Both the position numbers and the translations under genes were made by a program. From Saprolegnia diclina VS20 (Eukaryota; Oomycota; Saprolegniomycetes; Saprolegniales; Saprolegniaceae), in assembly GCF_000281045.1 (NCBI RefSeq), contig NW_008246119.1, positions 35,326-72,252 on the forward strand: a stretch of DNA of 36,927 bases, written 5' to 3'. The notes below the pieces were generated by a model. It worked only from the letters and a program-made list of their open reading frames with translations. It ran no database searches and was not told the origin of the DNA. Below, piece after piece: positions 12,701-23,712 of this stretch (positions are counted from its first letter, which is position 1; every line of letters starts with the position of its first letter).

Positions 12701-14318
12701 GCATCGCTTCGGTCTCGGTGAGGTCGATGAGCGCACGCAAAAAGTTGTTGTTGCAGCGCCGAAAGAACGGGACATTGGCCACCATGTCTTTGAGCATGGT
12801 GAACTTGACGTCCTTGGCGATCGACGGACAGAGCAGTTTCATGTTGCTCTTGTCGTTTGTGTCGCCGCTCTTGAACTCGTGCTATTCCAAAGAGCCATGA
12901 TCTCGTGTCCAAAGGCGCTCCGAATGCGATACTTCAATGTACTCGACCGCGCGGTCTTGAATATCTTTTGGCACCTTGTGGTACGAGAGCACTTGGCGCA
13001 GTTGGTTGACTTTGGCGTCCAAAATCTCTTGACGCGCCATGTCGCACTTGGACATCATAAAGAGCGTGCCGCAAATGTAGACAAAGAGGAGGAACCCGCC
13101 AAACATGACAAAGAGCATAAAAAGCGACTCGAGCGCCGTCCGAGGCACTTGGCCTTCGACGCTTTTTGAAATGATGCCAATCGACCTGCGCACGTCGTGA
13201 GCCACTGACACAAAAGTGACACATCGATGACACAAAAGCATACCAAAAAAGCGCGTCAAAATACTGCGCCGCAAAAGACGCATGGGCCAGAGGGTGATGG
13301 AGTCGCCATGCGCCGGCCTCGGAGCCGTCCGAGAAGCCAAACATGAGGTAGACGCACGCGACGTAGTGGCCACACATGTAGGTGACGACGATAACCTTGA
13401 CAATCTTGCAAAAAATGAAGCGCCGTGCAAACACCTACCATCGGCAGTCTCGGCCTCCTCGAACAATGCACGTGAGTGTACCTTGTCAAACTCGACCGTG
13501 TACGGTGTAATGTACACGGCGCGCACGAGCTTGTTGCAGTGCACGAGGCCGCAGAAGGACGGCGTCACGGGTATGGCGAAGAGCGGTAGCATGGCCAATA
13601 CGTCGATTGCAAACCGGCGCGAGCGAAGGTACCGGCGTCGCGTGAGCGCTGGTAGCCGGATCAAGTCGCCATCTTTGTAAAACCCGACGTGCAGGTTGAC
13701 AACAACGTCGGCAAAAAAGAAGATTTCGCCGGCGTAGACGCCAAAAGCCGTCGCACACACACTGTCGTTGATCATTGCGTCACAGAGCATGAGCGGCACG
13801 ACGAGGACGTCATAGAGGATGAAGACCAACAGAAAAATGCGCCAGATCGAAATGCCATGGCCGTTTGGATCGATCGTGCGGCTTTTGGCGCGCGCGAGCA
13901 CCCACGATTGCGTGCCACGGTTGAGCTTGAGCTTAAAATCACCGAGCGCGTCGACACCAAAGGTGGACCCGACAAGAGCGACGATCGAGACGCGCTTGCG
14001 CGGGAGTTGCGTCGTCGAGGCAGGCTGTCCGAGACGGTTTGGACGCACAATGGCGCTGGACCGCGCAAAGATCCAATCTTTGGCTTCCATCGTGGCGCGG
14101 CGAGTGCGGTCGCGGAGCGTCGTCGTATCGATCTTTGTGGTCGAGAGCCGCGCGAGCGCATCGTGTGTCGCTTTGCTAAACGAGCCCCGTGACGCGCGGT
14201 CTCGGTACGACGCCTGCGAGTGTTCCATCTCGGATTTTTTGGGGCCTTCGCTGTGCGCGGTGGCTTGGAGGCGCAGCTTGGTGCCATCGACGCTGTCTCG
14301 CTTGTTCCCAGCCAGCAT
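6747..14318 (-). CDS. Four-repeat (pseudotetrameric) cyclic-nucleotide-binding-domain ion channel A with C-terminal B-box
   Basis: 2328 residues in 13 exons: 14318-13482, 13434-13244, 13185-12933, 12881-12606, 12560-12488, 12445-11958, 11902-10253, 10210-9728, 9681-8575, 8514-8110, 8064-7436, 7381-7241, 7200-6747. Four CNG/HCN-like units (S1-S6, C-linker, CNBD) start near residues 159, 690, 1200 and 1745. Exons run across each junction: 11902-10253 holds the repeat-2 CNBD and repeat-3 S1-S2, and 9681-8575 holds the repeat-3 CNBD and repeat-4 S1, so this is one protein and not four genes. Pore loops: FWSIGIISK, YYGAVCVTNLGLP, HWGVGMLFGFQPG, YTGAGLVHEP; none is GYGD or CNG-type. CNBD 1 keeps FGELSLF plus Arg540; CNBD 3 keeps FGEKSLF plus RNA; CNBDs 2 and 4 lack the arginine. 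A B-box zinc finger (MCKRC, YCAEC, MCAEC, His) lies in the last 75 residues. Nearest known design: animal sperm CNGK. Ligand and permeant ion are unknown. Confidence 0.88.
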
Positions 14319-15194
14319 GAATGAACGCAACGACGGCGAGTGTCTCCTTGGCGCTTACCCCGCGCTCGAAACCCACGAAGACCGTTTTCGTTTGAGCGGC
14401 CGCCTGTCTATTTTCGACGACGTGGCGCGAAACGAATACAAGGACGAGGATTTTTTTATATACACTCATAACAGCTCTCATAACGCCATTGCATGCACTG
14501 TATTCAAGAATTGAATGTAATCGGAATTTGACGGCCAGATGACCGGTTAAAATTCCCTGGTATCTGATTGGCCAAAAAGTCTCCGTGACGTGGCAATATG
14601 GTTGGGGAGGATTGAGGCAGCTCGCTATGGTAGAGTCGCCTATGCTCGAGTGGTGTTCCAAGCATACCGCCTCCGTCGACTTGGATCGGCACATAAGCCC
14701 CACTACATGGTCAAGAAGAGGCGCGTGAAGCGGGAGCGCGAGGCTGTCTCGGCCGAGGCTCTCGTACTCGTCAAAGGTAAACAGGGATCTTGCACGAGGA
14801 TTGGTCTTGCGTGGCAAGCAAGCGCCGAATGGGAGGGTGGGAGAATAATTGTTGGCGAACCGAACGTGGTTTGGTTGCCCTGCAAACCCAATTCCCATTT
14901 TCGCATTTTTAACACGTTCGGACGTGATTTCGATAATGCCCCGACCGAACGAAGCCGAAGTCGGACATAGTTCGAGGCGACATGGCTTGAAATGATAACT
15001 TTGAAAGATGGGCGTCCAGGATGAGTGTGTACTCTTGGTGTGTATTATACATACTAGTATACAAGACTAGCAGTGACGAGCCGCTCGTCCGTGTTGTCGT
15101 CAGAAGCTTGCATGATCCATCGTCCGATGCGCCAAACCCAGCGCAATTGTTTCAATCAATTCATTACGAAAATATGGAAAATAGTGGAGCCACG
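14319..15194. other. Spacer between the two four-repeat channel genes
   Basis: 876 bp between the start of channel A and the stop of channel B, so it holds the channel A promoter and the channel B 3' region. Open frames here are AT-rich relative to the genes, lack channel or other recognisable motifs, and have no matching splice pattern. I see no gene. Confidence 0.6.
14451..14462 (-). promoter_or_regulatory. Possible TATA box of channel A
   Basis: The minus strand reads TATATAAAAAAA about 135 bp upstream of the channel A ATG at 14318. The position would leave a 5' leader of about 100 bases. Sequence match only. Confidence 0.3.
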
Positions 15195-18100
15195 TTACGA
15201 TTCTTCCGTGAGCACATCATGGGAAGGCAAGCTCTTGGTCGACGGTCCCCGACTTGGCGCGGTCGCTGCATCGCCGTGAAGGGCATCAAAGAGGTTTTCC
15301 GCCGCGATTCGCTCCGTAGCGGTGCGAGCGGCCTCCTGCAGCATGGTCAGCATGGTGTTACTGCGAATGGACGGCCCCGGTGACCAATGGTTGTCTGTCG
15401 TAGACGGTACAATCACGCTGCCATTCGGTTGCATCTGGCTCAAGCGCGCTTGCAGTCGCTGCAAGGACGAGCGGGCGCGCTTCACGGCCCGCGCCGCCTC
15501 TTGCTTCTCGTCGCCTTCTTCAGCTGACTGCGCCAACATCGCGTGCGTGATGTTCATCACTGGCACGCTTGCGTCCTTCGACAAGATCGGCGCTAGCTCG
15601 TCGGCAGCAGAAAACAAATCAGTGATGTCCGGAGGTGCTCCGGGCTCGGGCGCCGGGCGCACCGACCTGGACATCGAGCGGAGCCTTTTGGCACAAATCG
15701 CGACGGTATTGGCGACCCTGTTGAGACTCTTGGTCCGTGGCTTGCGAATGCGCGAGATCGAGTCCATGTGAAAGGCAAAGTGGGTGTTTTCGTGGATTTC
15801 CCGCGTGCACTGGCTGCAAAGACCTTGGAGACAGAACTTGCAGTAGAGCGTCGCTGAGTGGTCTTCACAGTGCTGGCATAGAATGAATTCGTCCTTGCCT
15901 GGTACCGTTGGCTTGCCCGCCGCGCCGTCGCCTTGGTCCTCAAAGAGCGCCAGAAATGGCGTAAACGCGGCACCGCACTCGAGCACCGAGAGGCTGCGGT
16001 AGTATTGTACATCGCCGCGGTCACGAATCAAGTAGTAGATAAGCTCGGACAAGTCGGTCGTGGGGGGAATCGACGGATAGGCATCGGGCTCTGCCAGCGA
16101 CGCCACGACCATGCGCGCAACGACGGCACTTTCCGCAAACCTAACGCACAAGTTAGTATGACAGATCCAGATTCGGGCAAAGTACCACGGGGACTCTTGC
16201 AAGGCAGCGGTAAAGTCGGCCGCCGAGAGCGCGAGGAGGTCGCAGGCGCGGAGCGCCACGACGGAATAGGTGCAAAAGCTAGCCGACATGAAGCCTTCTT
16301 CGCCGAAAAACTGCCCGTCCACATAGCTAGAGTGAATGACAGAGTTGGTTACATCTTCACAATGCTCGGGTACCGTATCGGGGCAAAGTTGGGTGTGGTC
16401 GACGCCGAAATGAGGTTGCCTTTTGCAACAAAGTACATGGTTTGACCAATGTTGCCTTGAACAATGACCGATTCACCGGGAGGGTACCCCTCAAAGACGA
16501 GCCGGTGGGCCATGCTGCACACGAGCGCTTCAATGCCGACGGTGTCGGCGCAAAGAGGCCGTAAATACCGCGTCGAGAAGCGAGCGATGGCCACGTGGCC
16601 GATCTGAATGTTGGCTTGCGACCGGATGCGTGGCGGTAGCTGCTCCAGAATGCTCTGGTACATGACGCCGCTCTGGGACGACCACCAGTACGAGAGAAAG
16701 ACGCGGACCCTGTTTTCGATGGACCGAGCAATGCGCTTCCGCGCGAGAAACTCCATGACGTTCATTTGGTTGATCTTGAACTCGACTTCGTTCTGGATGA
16801 GGTAAATGCACAGCGTCGACGCCTCGCCAATGACGTAACCCATGATAAAGACGCCAAACACGGCCATGAGGAAGAGGAACGTGAACTGGAGCATCTGGTC
16901 TTTGGGTTCGTTCACGAGACCAGTACCCGTGTTGAGCGTCATCGCAAAGTACAGACATCGGAAAAGACGGAAAAAGACCTTCTCCGTCGTTGCATCGGGA
17001 TCAATCTAGGGGTATGTCACGCCACGTAACATGATAGCATATGGCATGTCATGCCACGGTACCGCAAAGTAGGCCACGGGCAGCGAGGAGCTCCACGCTG
17101 GACCGAATCCGTCGACAAAAGTAGTACCAAAGTACGCGCACGCCAACCAGTAGCTGCACATGCAGTAGTAGAGCCCAAGGAGCTTGAGTCGGTTCATCTC
17201 GTACGACATGCTGAACCGCTGCACTTCGTTGATGGTGTGGGTAAGCTGCCGCAACTTGAGAAAGCGGTTGAGCCGAAAAAGCGCAGAAAACTCGAAGAAC
17301 GGCCCCATGATATAGTCCAAGGGGAGAATCGCAAACACGTCGAGCCACTGCGTCGTCTTGTGCTCCCTCGTCTCTTCGCTGAACTCGCGTGACGCGACCG
17401 TTTCGACAATGTGCTGCTTGAACCAAATGTCGTAGGCAAACACTGCGTCCGTCAGCACGTTGAGTACCTAGCCATCACGTCATCAATTGTGATGAGCCAT
17501 CGTGACAGATCGTACCATGTAGACAATAAACGTGCCAGTCGAGAGGCCTTCGTTGCCAAACGTGAGCGCGTACGGGATGCTCAAAGCGATGTACAAGAGC
17601 GAGAAGCAGAGCACGGTCAAGTACCGGGTGTAGATGGGCGACTGCACTTCGATGTGCACGAGCTTCGCCAGCAGTTGCCGCGACAACGAGACCGTTCGGA
17701 TGATCTCATCTTTGGATGCGCGCAAGAGCAGCATCGACTTGGACGCGTCGAGCGGGCGATGAAGCATGCGCGGCGCCGTCTCGACTTTGGCCAAGGCCCT
17801 CGCTTGGTCCTCGCGCATCTTGAGCTCTTGCTCGGCGTAAATTTCACTCACAATGGCCATGACCTTGGCCTTCCACTCGGGCTGCTGTGCAAAGACAGAC
17901 TCCAAGTGCTTCCGCGAGAGCTTGTAAAGCGTGCAGAACGTTCGCGCTTCAATGGTCGCATTTCGCGGCATGTAGGAGAAGAGGGACTTTTCGCCAAAGA
18001 AGGCGCCGGCATGGATCTCGTTGACCTTGGTGCCTTTGTTGATCAAGTTGTCCTTGATGCTGCTCACGGGCTCGAGGCCGTCGAGCATCACGAACACGTC

Positions 18101-21100
18101 GAGGCACCCCGAGAAGACAAAGTACATCTCGACACCGACTTCGTTTTGGCGGCACACGAGCTCCCCGCGCGTCACGAGCAGCTGCGTCATTTGGCTCACG
18201 AGCACACGCGTGACGTTCGAGTCCGCATGTTCGTCTTGGAAGAACGGCACCTTGTTGAGCATCGGCGTGAGTAGATAGAGCCGAATGTCGGCGACGAGCG
18301 ACGGTGGCAGGCATTGGGCCAAAATGTGCTCTTCGTGGATCGAGTGAAAGAGGCGGTAAAAGTAAAAGTGCGCAATCTTGAGCTCCATCTCGGGCGAGAA
18401 CGGAAAGTACTTGATAAACTTGCGGACGTAGTTGAGGTTGCTGTAGAATGCCCGGTTGTTGCCATCGAGAATTTGGACAATATCGAGCAGATTCCCCACA
18501 ACGTACGCAAGCAAAAAGACACCGAGCGTTTGGACGAAAATCTAAACATTTACCAGGATTGTACATTGAAATAGACACAAGAGCACATACCGTGAAGACG
18601 TATTCGATAGCTGTCACAGGGTATGCACCAGGGTGGTACCCCGAGAGCATGCCAAGGCCCCAGTAATGCGCCTTGGTGTACTTGAGGAGGAGCGTCATGT
18701 TGGGGTTGGCCGGGTCCATGTCGACATTGGGGAGCCACGGGTCCTTGCCAAACTGCTTGGTCGTGGTAAACCCGAGAAGCGTCGACGCGTTGTTGCCAAA
18801 GTTGTACCACGTGCATCCGATAAAGTGCGCAAGCAAGTAGATGTAGAAGACGAGCTTGAAGATACGGATCTGGATGTTGATCGTGTAGTACTGCCGCTCC
18901 AAATGTTGAATTTGCGCCGAGAGTTTAAAGAGCCGCAAAAGTTTGTTGACGTTCCATGCCTCGGACCGCAAACTTCCCGTCCAAACATTGGCTAAATTGA
19001 GCGGGATCACAGCAAGGACGTCAATGGCAAAGCTCATCGAGCGGAGGTAGCGCTTGCGCACTGTGACCGGGTCCATAACCTATTCCAACACACAGTGATA
19101 AATTGAAACCTACAAAAAGAGAGGTGTACCTTGTTGCCATAGTTGGAAAACCCGGTCCGCATCTTGAGAAAAATGTCGGCCAAAAAGCAAAGCTCGAGCA
19201 CAATCGAGATCGAGTCGGACTCGCGGACCGACGCGTCCGCAAAGCCAAACGCCATGTAAAAGGGGACGCCAATGCACTCGTACACCATGCCAAAGAAGAG
19301 AAGCGTCTCCCAAAAGATGGAGAAATTCGAGTCGGGGTTGAGCATCCATGGCTTCGCGACGGTGTTGGTTGGCTCCTTGGACGAGCGATCGGACGGCTCG
19401 AGAACCCCCGGCTTGTTGCGGCTGGCGGCTTTGGCACTCCGGGCCAAAATGTTGGCCGCAAATGTCGGAAACGTTTCTTGCAGCGAGAGCAACGTCTGGC
19501 GCGTCACGAGGGCGACGACACACGTCGTCATGGCTTTGGCTTCGTCCGCGTGGACAATGTTGTCTTTGTCCAAATCCAAACTCGAGAGTCCGAAAAATTC
19601 ACCTACAACCACGCGCTATGACTACCCCGAGACATGTCACGACGCGTACCCGACTGAAGCCCACGCGGCGCGTCGTCCAGGAACGGTGTGAGAATTGCAA
19701 CGTGGCCTTCGAGAAGCACGTAGGCGGCGTCGGCGTAGTCCCCACACCGATACACCATTTCGCCCTGGCCATACAAGTGAATGGTCAAGTTGTCGAGAAA
19801 AATCGCTGCGAGTTGCGGGAAGGACTCGCTGACGTGCTCCATGCGCGCGATGGTGTCGATTGCAGATGCACAGATGAACGAGAGGATTTCGCGCTTGATC
19901 GTGTTGGGCAGCTCCGCGACCAGCTCGTTAATGTTGGCGCCGCGGTGCGCGCTCCACCAAAAGTCGAGGAACGCCGAGACCCGCCGGTGCAAGCCTGTCG
20001 GTGCCTTTTGCTTTTGCAAAAAGAGCTGGATCCGAGATCGGGTCGCAAGAAATTCCATTTGCTCAACGGCCGACGCGGTCACGCGCTTCTGAACTTCGTC
20101 AATGATGATGGAGATCAAGAGCATGCCAATGAGCATGAGAACACAGGCCAAAATGAACTCGCCAAACACCTCGGGCTCAAAGGGTAACCCCAGATTCGTG
20201 ATGCACACGGCGCCATAGTAGAACGCGCGCAAATACAAGATGAGCTTGACATGACTCACGTGCGGGTCGTCGAGCGCATACGTGACATTATCATGATCGA
20301 CGTAACCCGTCTTGTCGTGGTTGAGGTGCAAATTGAGCTCGTCGGGCGGTAGCCATCCGTTTTGGAGGTGGCCGTACCCCGCGAGAAACGTGTACGCTTG
20401 CGCCGCGCACCCCGCGAGGTGGTAGCAGAAGAAGAGCATGACGCCGAGAATGAGAATGCGTCCTTTGCTCGCAATGCGCACGAACAAAGCCACTTCTTCG
20501 AGCTCGTCCGTGAGATGCAAAGCCCTAACCGCAGAGATGGGATACGGATCAAACGATAGAAGATATCGCTACCGAAGGAGGCGCGTGAACCGCCAGACTA
20601 GGTGCCATGGCGGGTATAGAATCCAAAGCGGCAATGCACACACAACGTCCCACCAAAACGACGTGCGAACATAGTGCGTGGCGCACTTGACCGTGTCAAA
20701 GATCGACTCGGCCTCGACCACGTACGACAAGTTGAGTTTGCCGTAAATATCGAGCCACAAGATTACGTCCGCGACCGTATTGCACACTTGCATCCAATTT
20801 GGGTAGCCCATGATGACAAATGTGTTGACAAACGGCACCATAAAGAGGTTGTAGAGCGTCGCACCCTAATCGCAGCATCCCTATGAGCCATCTTATCGAC
20901 AAGGATTGGTGAACATACCATGACTGCGAGTAGCCACGGAAGGCGGTAGCGCGCCTTGCGGTCCAGCGCCTGCCTCAAAAGAAGCTTGTGCCAGCGCGGT
21001 ACGACAAAGAGCGGTCGAGTAAACGTCAGCGTCGTCGAGGTGCGTGACGCGGTCGACGATGCCTTGGACTAGACACGAACGCGTCAGTATGACATACCAC

Positions 21101-23074
21101 ACTTGGTGCGACGCACCGAGCTCTTGTTGCTCTTTGCATGACTCGCGGTACTACGCGGCGGGTTTGCACTACTCGCTGGCTTCCCGGACGCTGGCAAGAG
21201 ATCGACAAAGCGCCGGCTAAAGCGCTTGTCGCCGGGTCTTTCAAGCTGATGCACGTAGTTGCCATACGCTTTGGCTCGTTGAACTGTGTCGTTGCTTTCG
21301 ACGATCGAGCCTTTGCGCCGAATCACTTCGTTGTTGTGAAGGTCCATTTCCTGCAAGAGCTTTCCGACGCAGTCGAGAATTTGACCCTCGAATTCAGGGT
21401 ACGCGCGGAGGACGCGCTGCACATGCGTGCGCGACAACATGTGCAAAATGCAAAACGTCGCGGTTGTCACTAACCATCGGTTTCGCCTCAAAAGTATCAA
21501 CATATCGAGAACATACCATTGGCGGTGCGCACTTGGTTGGTAAAGAGTGAAAGCTCACCGAAAAAGCCCCCTTTTCGCAGCTCGCGCACCTACGCTTGAG
21601 TTGAGCATCGGTGCGATCGATCGATAGATGGATAGATATTTGGATAGATGGAGTACATACTTTGACGTCGTTGATGGTCACGGCGAGGACGCCGGCTTGA
21701 ACAAAGTACATGTCTTCGCCTTGGTCGCCTTTTTGGCACACGACGTAGTTGGTCGGCAGCGAATGCGTGTCCATGAGGTCGATGAGCGCGCGCACAAACG
21801 CCGCGTTGCAGCAGCGAAAGAAAGGCACGCCGGCCACCATGCCTTTGAGAAGCGTAAACTTGACGTCTTTGGCGATCGACGGACAGAGGAGCCTCATGTT
21901 GCTCTTGTCGTTGCTTTCGCCGCTCTTGAACCCATTCTACACGTGTCGTTTGCTTCTTAACGTGGTTCGTCGGTCGTCTACCTCGAGGAATTCGACCGCG
22001 CACTCTTGGATTTCATGCGGCACGTGGTGGAACGAGAGCACGTAGCGGAGCTGGTTGATTTTTGCGTCAAACTTTTCGAGCGTATCGGCGTCGCATTTCG
22101 AGAGCATAAAGAGAGTGCCGCAAATGTAGACGAAGAGAAGAAAGCCGCTGACCATGACGACGACCATAAAGACCGACTGCCACAATGTGCGAGGGGCTAC
22201 GCCTTCGAGGCACTTGGAGACGATGCCAATCGACCTAAACGCCCACAATGGTCGTCATATGCATGTGCAGTTGATGAGAAAAAGCGTACCAAAAGAGCGC
22301 GCCAAAGTACTGCGTCACCACGTCTTCGTGCTCGAGGTGGTATGTGAGCAACCACGGGTTGGTGTTGCTCGTATTGAACCCAAACGACGCGTAAATGCAC
22401 GCGGTCAGGTGGCAAAACGCATACGACACAAAGACGACTTTGACGATCTTGCAGAATTTGAAGTGACGCGCAAACACCTTGTCAAAGTCCAGCGTATAGG
22501 CGTTCACGCGCCGAAGACGAAGGAGCTTGTTGAGGTACAAGAGCCCGCACGACGGTGCGTGCGGTACGATCATATAGAGCGGTACGAGCGTGAGGAGGTC
22601 GAGCGGAAAGCTCGTCGACCAGAGGTACTTGCGCCGTGTCATTGTCGGGTTGCGCACCATGTCGCCGAGGAGGTAGTAGCCCGTGTGCATTTGGACGCCA
22701 ATGTCGAGAAAGAAGAAGACTTCGGCGAGGTTGAGCAAGTAGACAAGCGTTGGTACCTCGCAGATCGTGTGCTCAAAGCACAAGAGGAGTGGGATCACGA
22801 GTGCATTGTACAAGCAAAAGACGAGCAGGAGAACGTTCCAGCACGCCAGATAGAACGAGTCGGGCTCGATCGTGATCGTCTTCTTGTGACGGATCTCCCA
22901 CGAAAGCGACCCGCGCCGCAGCTGGAAGCTCCCGAGGTTCTCGGCTGTCCGACGGAGACGCGGCACGACACGGGCGAGGCTCTCGCCGCGGAAGATAGCA
23001 CTGAGGTGCGATGGCCGGCCGTCCTTAGCACCGGGAGGGCGCCAAAGGCCGAGCCGCACCAGTAGCTGCTTCAT
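15195..23074 (-). CDS. Four-repeat (pseudotetrameric) cyclic-nucleotide-binding-domain ion channel B with C-terminal B-box
   Basis: 2389 residues in 15 exons: 23074-22290, 22234-21982, 21936-21661, 21589-21517, 21469-21117, 21068-20919, 20865-20573, 20524-19650, 19602-19130, 19079-18591, 18541-17516, 17467-17063, 17005-16374, 16326-16186, 16140-15195. Tandem paralogue of channel A with the same four S1-S6/CNBD units. Several exons have identical lengths in both genes (253, 276, 73, 405 and 141 bp). Pore loops: FWSIGIVSK, YYGAVCITNLGLP, YWGLGMLSGYHPG, LNTGTGLVNEP. CNBD 1 (FGELSLF, Arg459) and CNBD 3 (FGEKSLF, RNA) look ligand-competent; CNBD 2 (FFGLSSLD) and CNBD 4 (FGEEGFM, no Arg) do not. 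The B-box (LCQHC, YCKFC, LCSQC, then two His) is followed by a longer Ser/Arg-rich tail of about 150 residues that channel A lacks. The intron 21116-21069 uses GTGCGT because the stronger-looking GTATGT nearby breaks the frame; this junction is the least certain. Confidence 0.87.
21614..21651 (+). repeat. GATA/GATC-rich microsatellite inside an intron
   Basis: A run of GATC, GATA and GGATA units lies within the 71-bp intron 21660-21590 of channel B. It explains why this intron is longer than the 40-60 bp norm in this gene. Confidence 0.6.
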
Positions 23075-23123
23075 GTTGTTGCGCCAACCGTTCTTGTCCT
23101 GAGGGGCCGCCTTTCTCGCGACG

Positions 23124-23133
23124 CTATTTATAG
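23124..23133 (-). promoter_or_regulatory. Probable TATA box of channel B
   Basis: The minus strand reads CTATAAATAG 50 bp upstream of the ATG at 23074. This is a near-consensus TATA box at a spacing that would place the transcript start about 20 bases before the ATG. Confidence 0.45.
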
Positions 23134-23492
23134 ATCGGTTACGAGTGGTTAGGGCCGGGATTTGGTTACGAAGCGCTAAATATACAATTCGCTAAAATCA
23201 CACCACATTGCGTGTGCAAACGACATGGAATTCGCTCTTTTGTCATGGCCTCCACGACAAAATAGTGAATTATGATTCGAGGGACGTCATTGCCAGCATG
23301 AGATAACTCAGCAACCACCAAATGCTATGCAAGTATTCACGTGGGAGAATGCCTTGAAGAGAATAAACGAATGGGGCTTGCCCACAAGAGTATTTAGTAC
23401 CTGCTATCGAGTCGCTACACTAGTGCCGGTCGATGCATCGACTGCCGTCGAGTGTCGCGAGGTGTGCGACCACCGAAGGGCTTGGGTTGAAA

Positions 23493-23593
23493 TTTACGGT
23501 AAATGGCTTCAAACGCACAAATAGACGGTCCCGGATACGGTATATTTACCGTAAACAAGACGGTCTATTTGACCGGATACGACCAGTATCCGG
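23493..23593. repeat. Cluster of palindromic sites upstream of eIF5B
   Basis: Two copies of the palindrome TTTACnGTAAA occur at 23493-23503 (n=G) and 23545-23555 (n=C). The flanking AAATAGACGGTC (23519-23530) and GACGGTCTATTT (23559-23570) are inverted copies with one mismatch. CCGGATAC occurs at 23531 and, as an inverted pair, at 23573-23580 and 23586-23593. The cluster lies 120-220 bp before the eIF5B ATG, which suits transcription-factor binding sites (inference). Confidence 0.6.
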
Positions 23594-23712
23594 AGGACAA
23601 TAGAAACACGGTATTTTTGCGGGCAATCGGCGGGTGTTGATTGGAGGAGGCCAATTGGTGGCCCATCCTCGTGTCATTGGCCCTTTCGCTCCCACTGGAT
23701 AAGCTCGCCGCC

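Larger units (their letters stand above)
23075..23712. promoter_or_regulatory. Divergent promoter region between channel B and eIF5B
   Basis: 638 bp between two divergently transcribed genes. It holds a TATA-like box for channel B near 23130 and, on the eIF5B side (23493-23593), a cluster of short palindromic sites described separately. The small open frames show no recognisable product. Confidence 0.55.

Noticed and set aside
6747-14318. Four or more separate CNG-type channel genes instead of one
   Set aside because: No start codon, promoter or stop is needed at repeat junctions; S1 helices share exons with the preceding binding domains, and all introns keep one frame to a single stop.
14176-14898. 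Possible small gene between the two large channels
   Set aside because: The frame mixes channel A 5' sequence with AT-rich spacer, shows no motif and lacks paralogue support.
21101-21104. GTATGT donor for the channel B intron ending at 21069
   Set aside because: It resembles the local consensus better, but it shifts the frame before S1 of repeat 2. The donor at 21116 keeps the frame.
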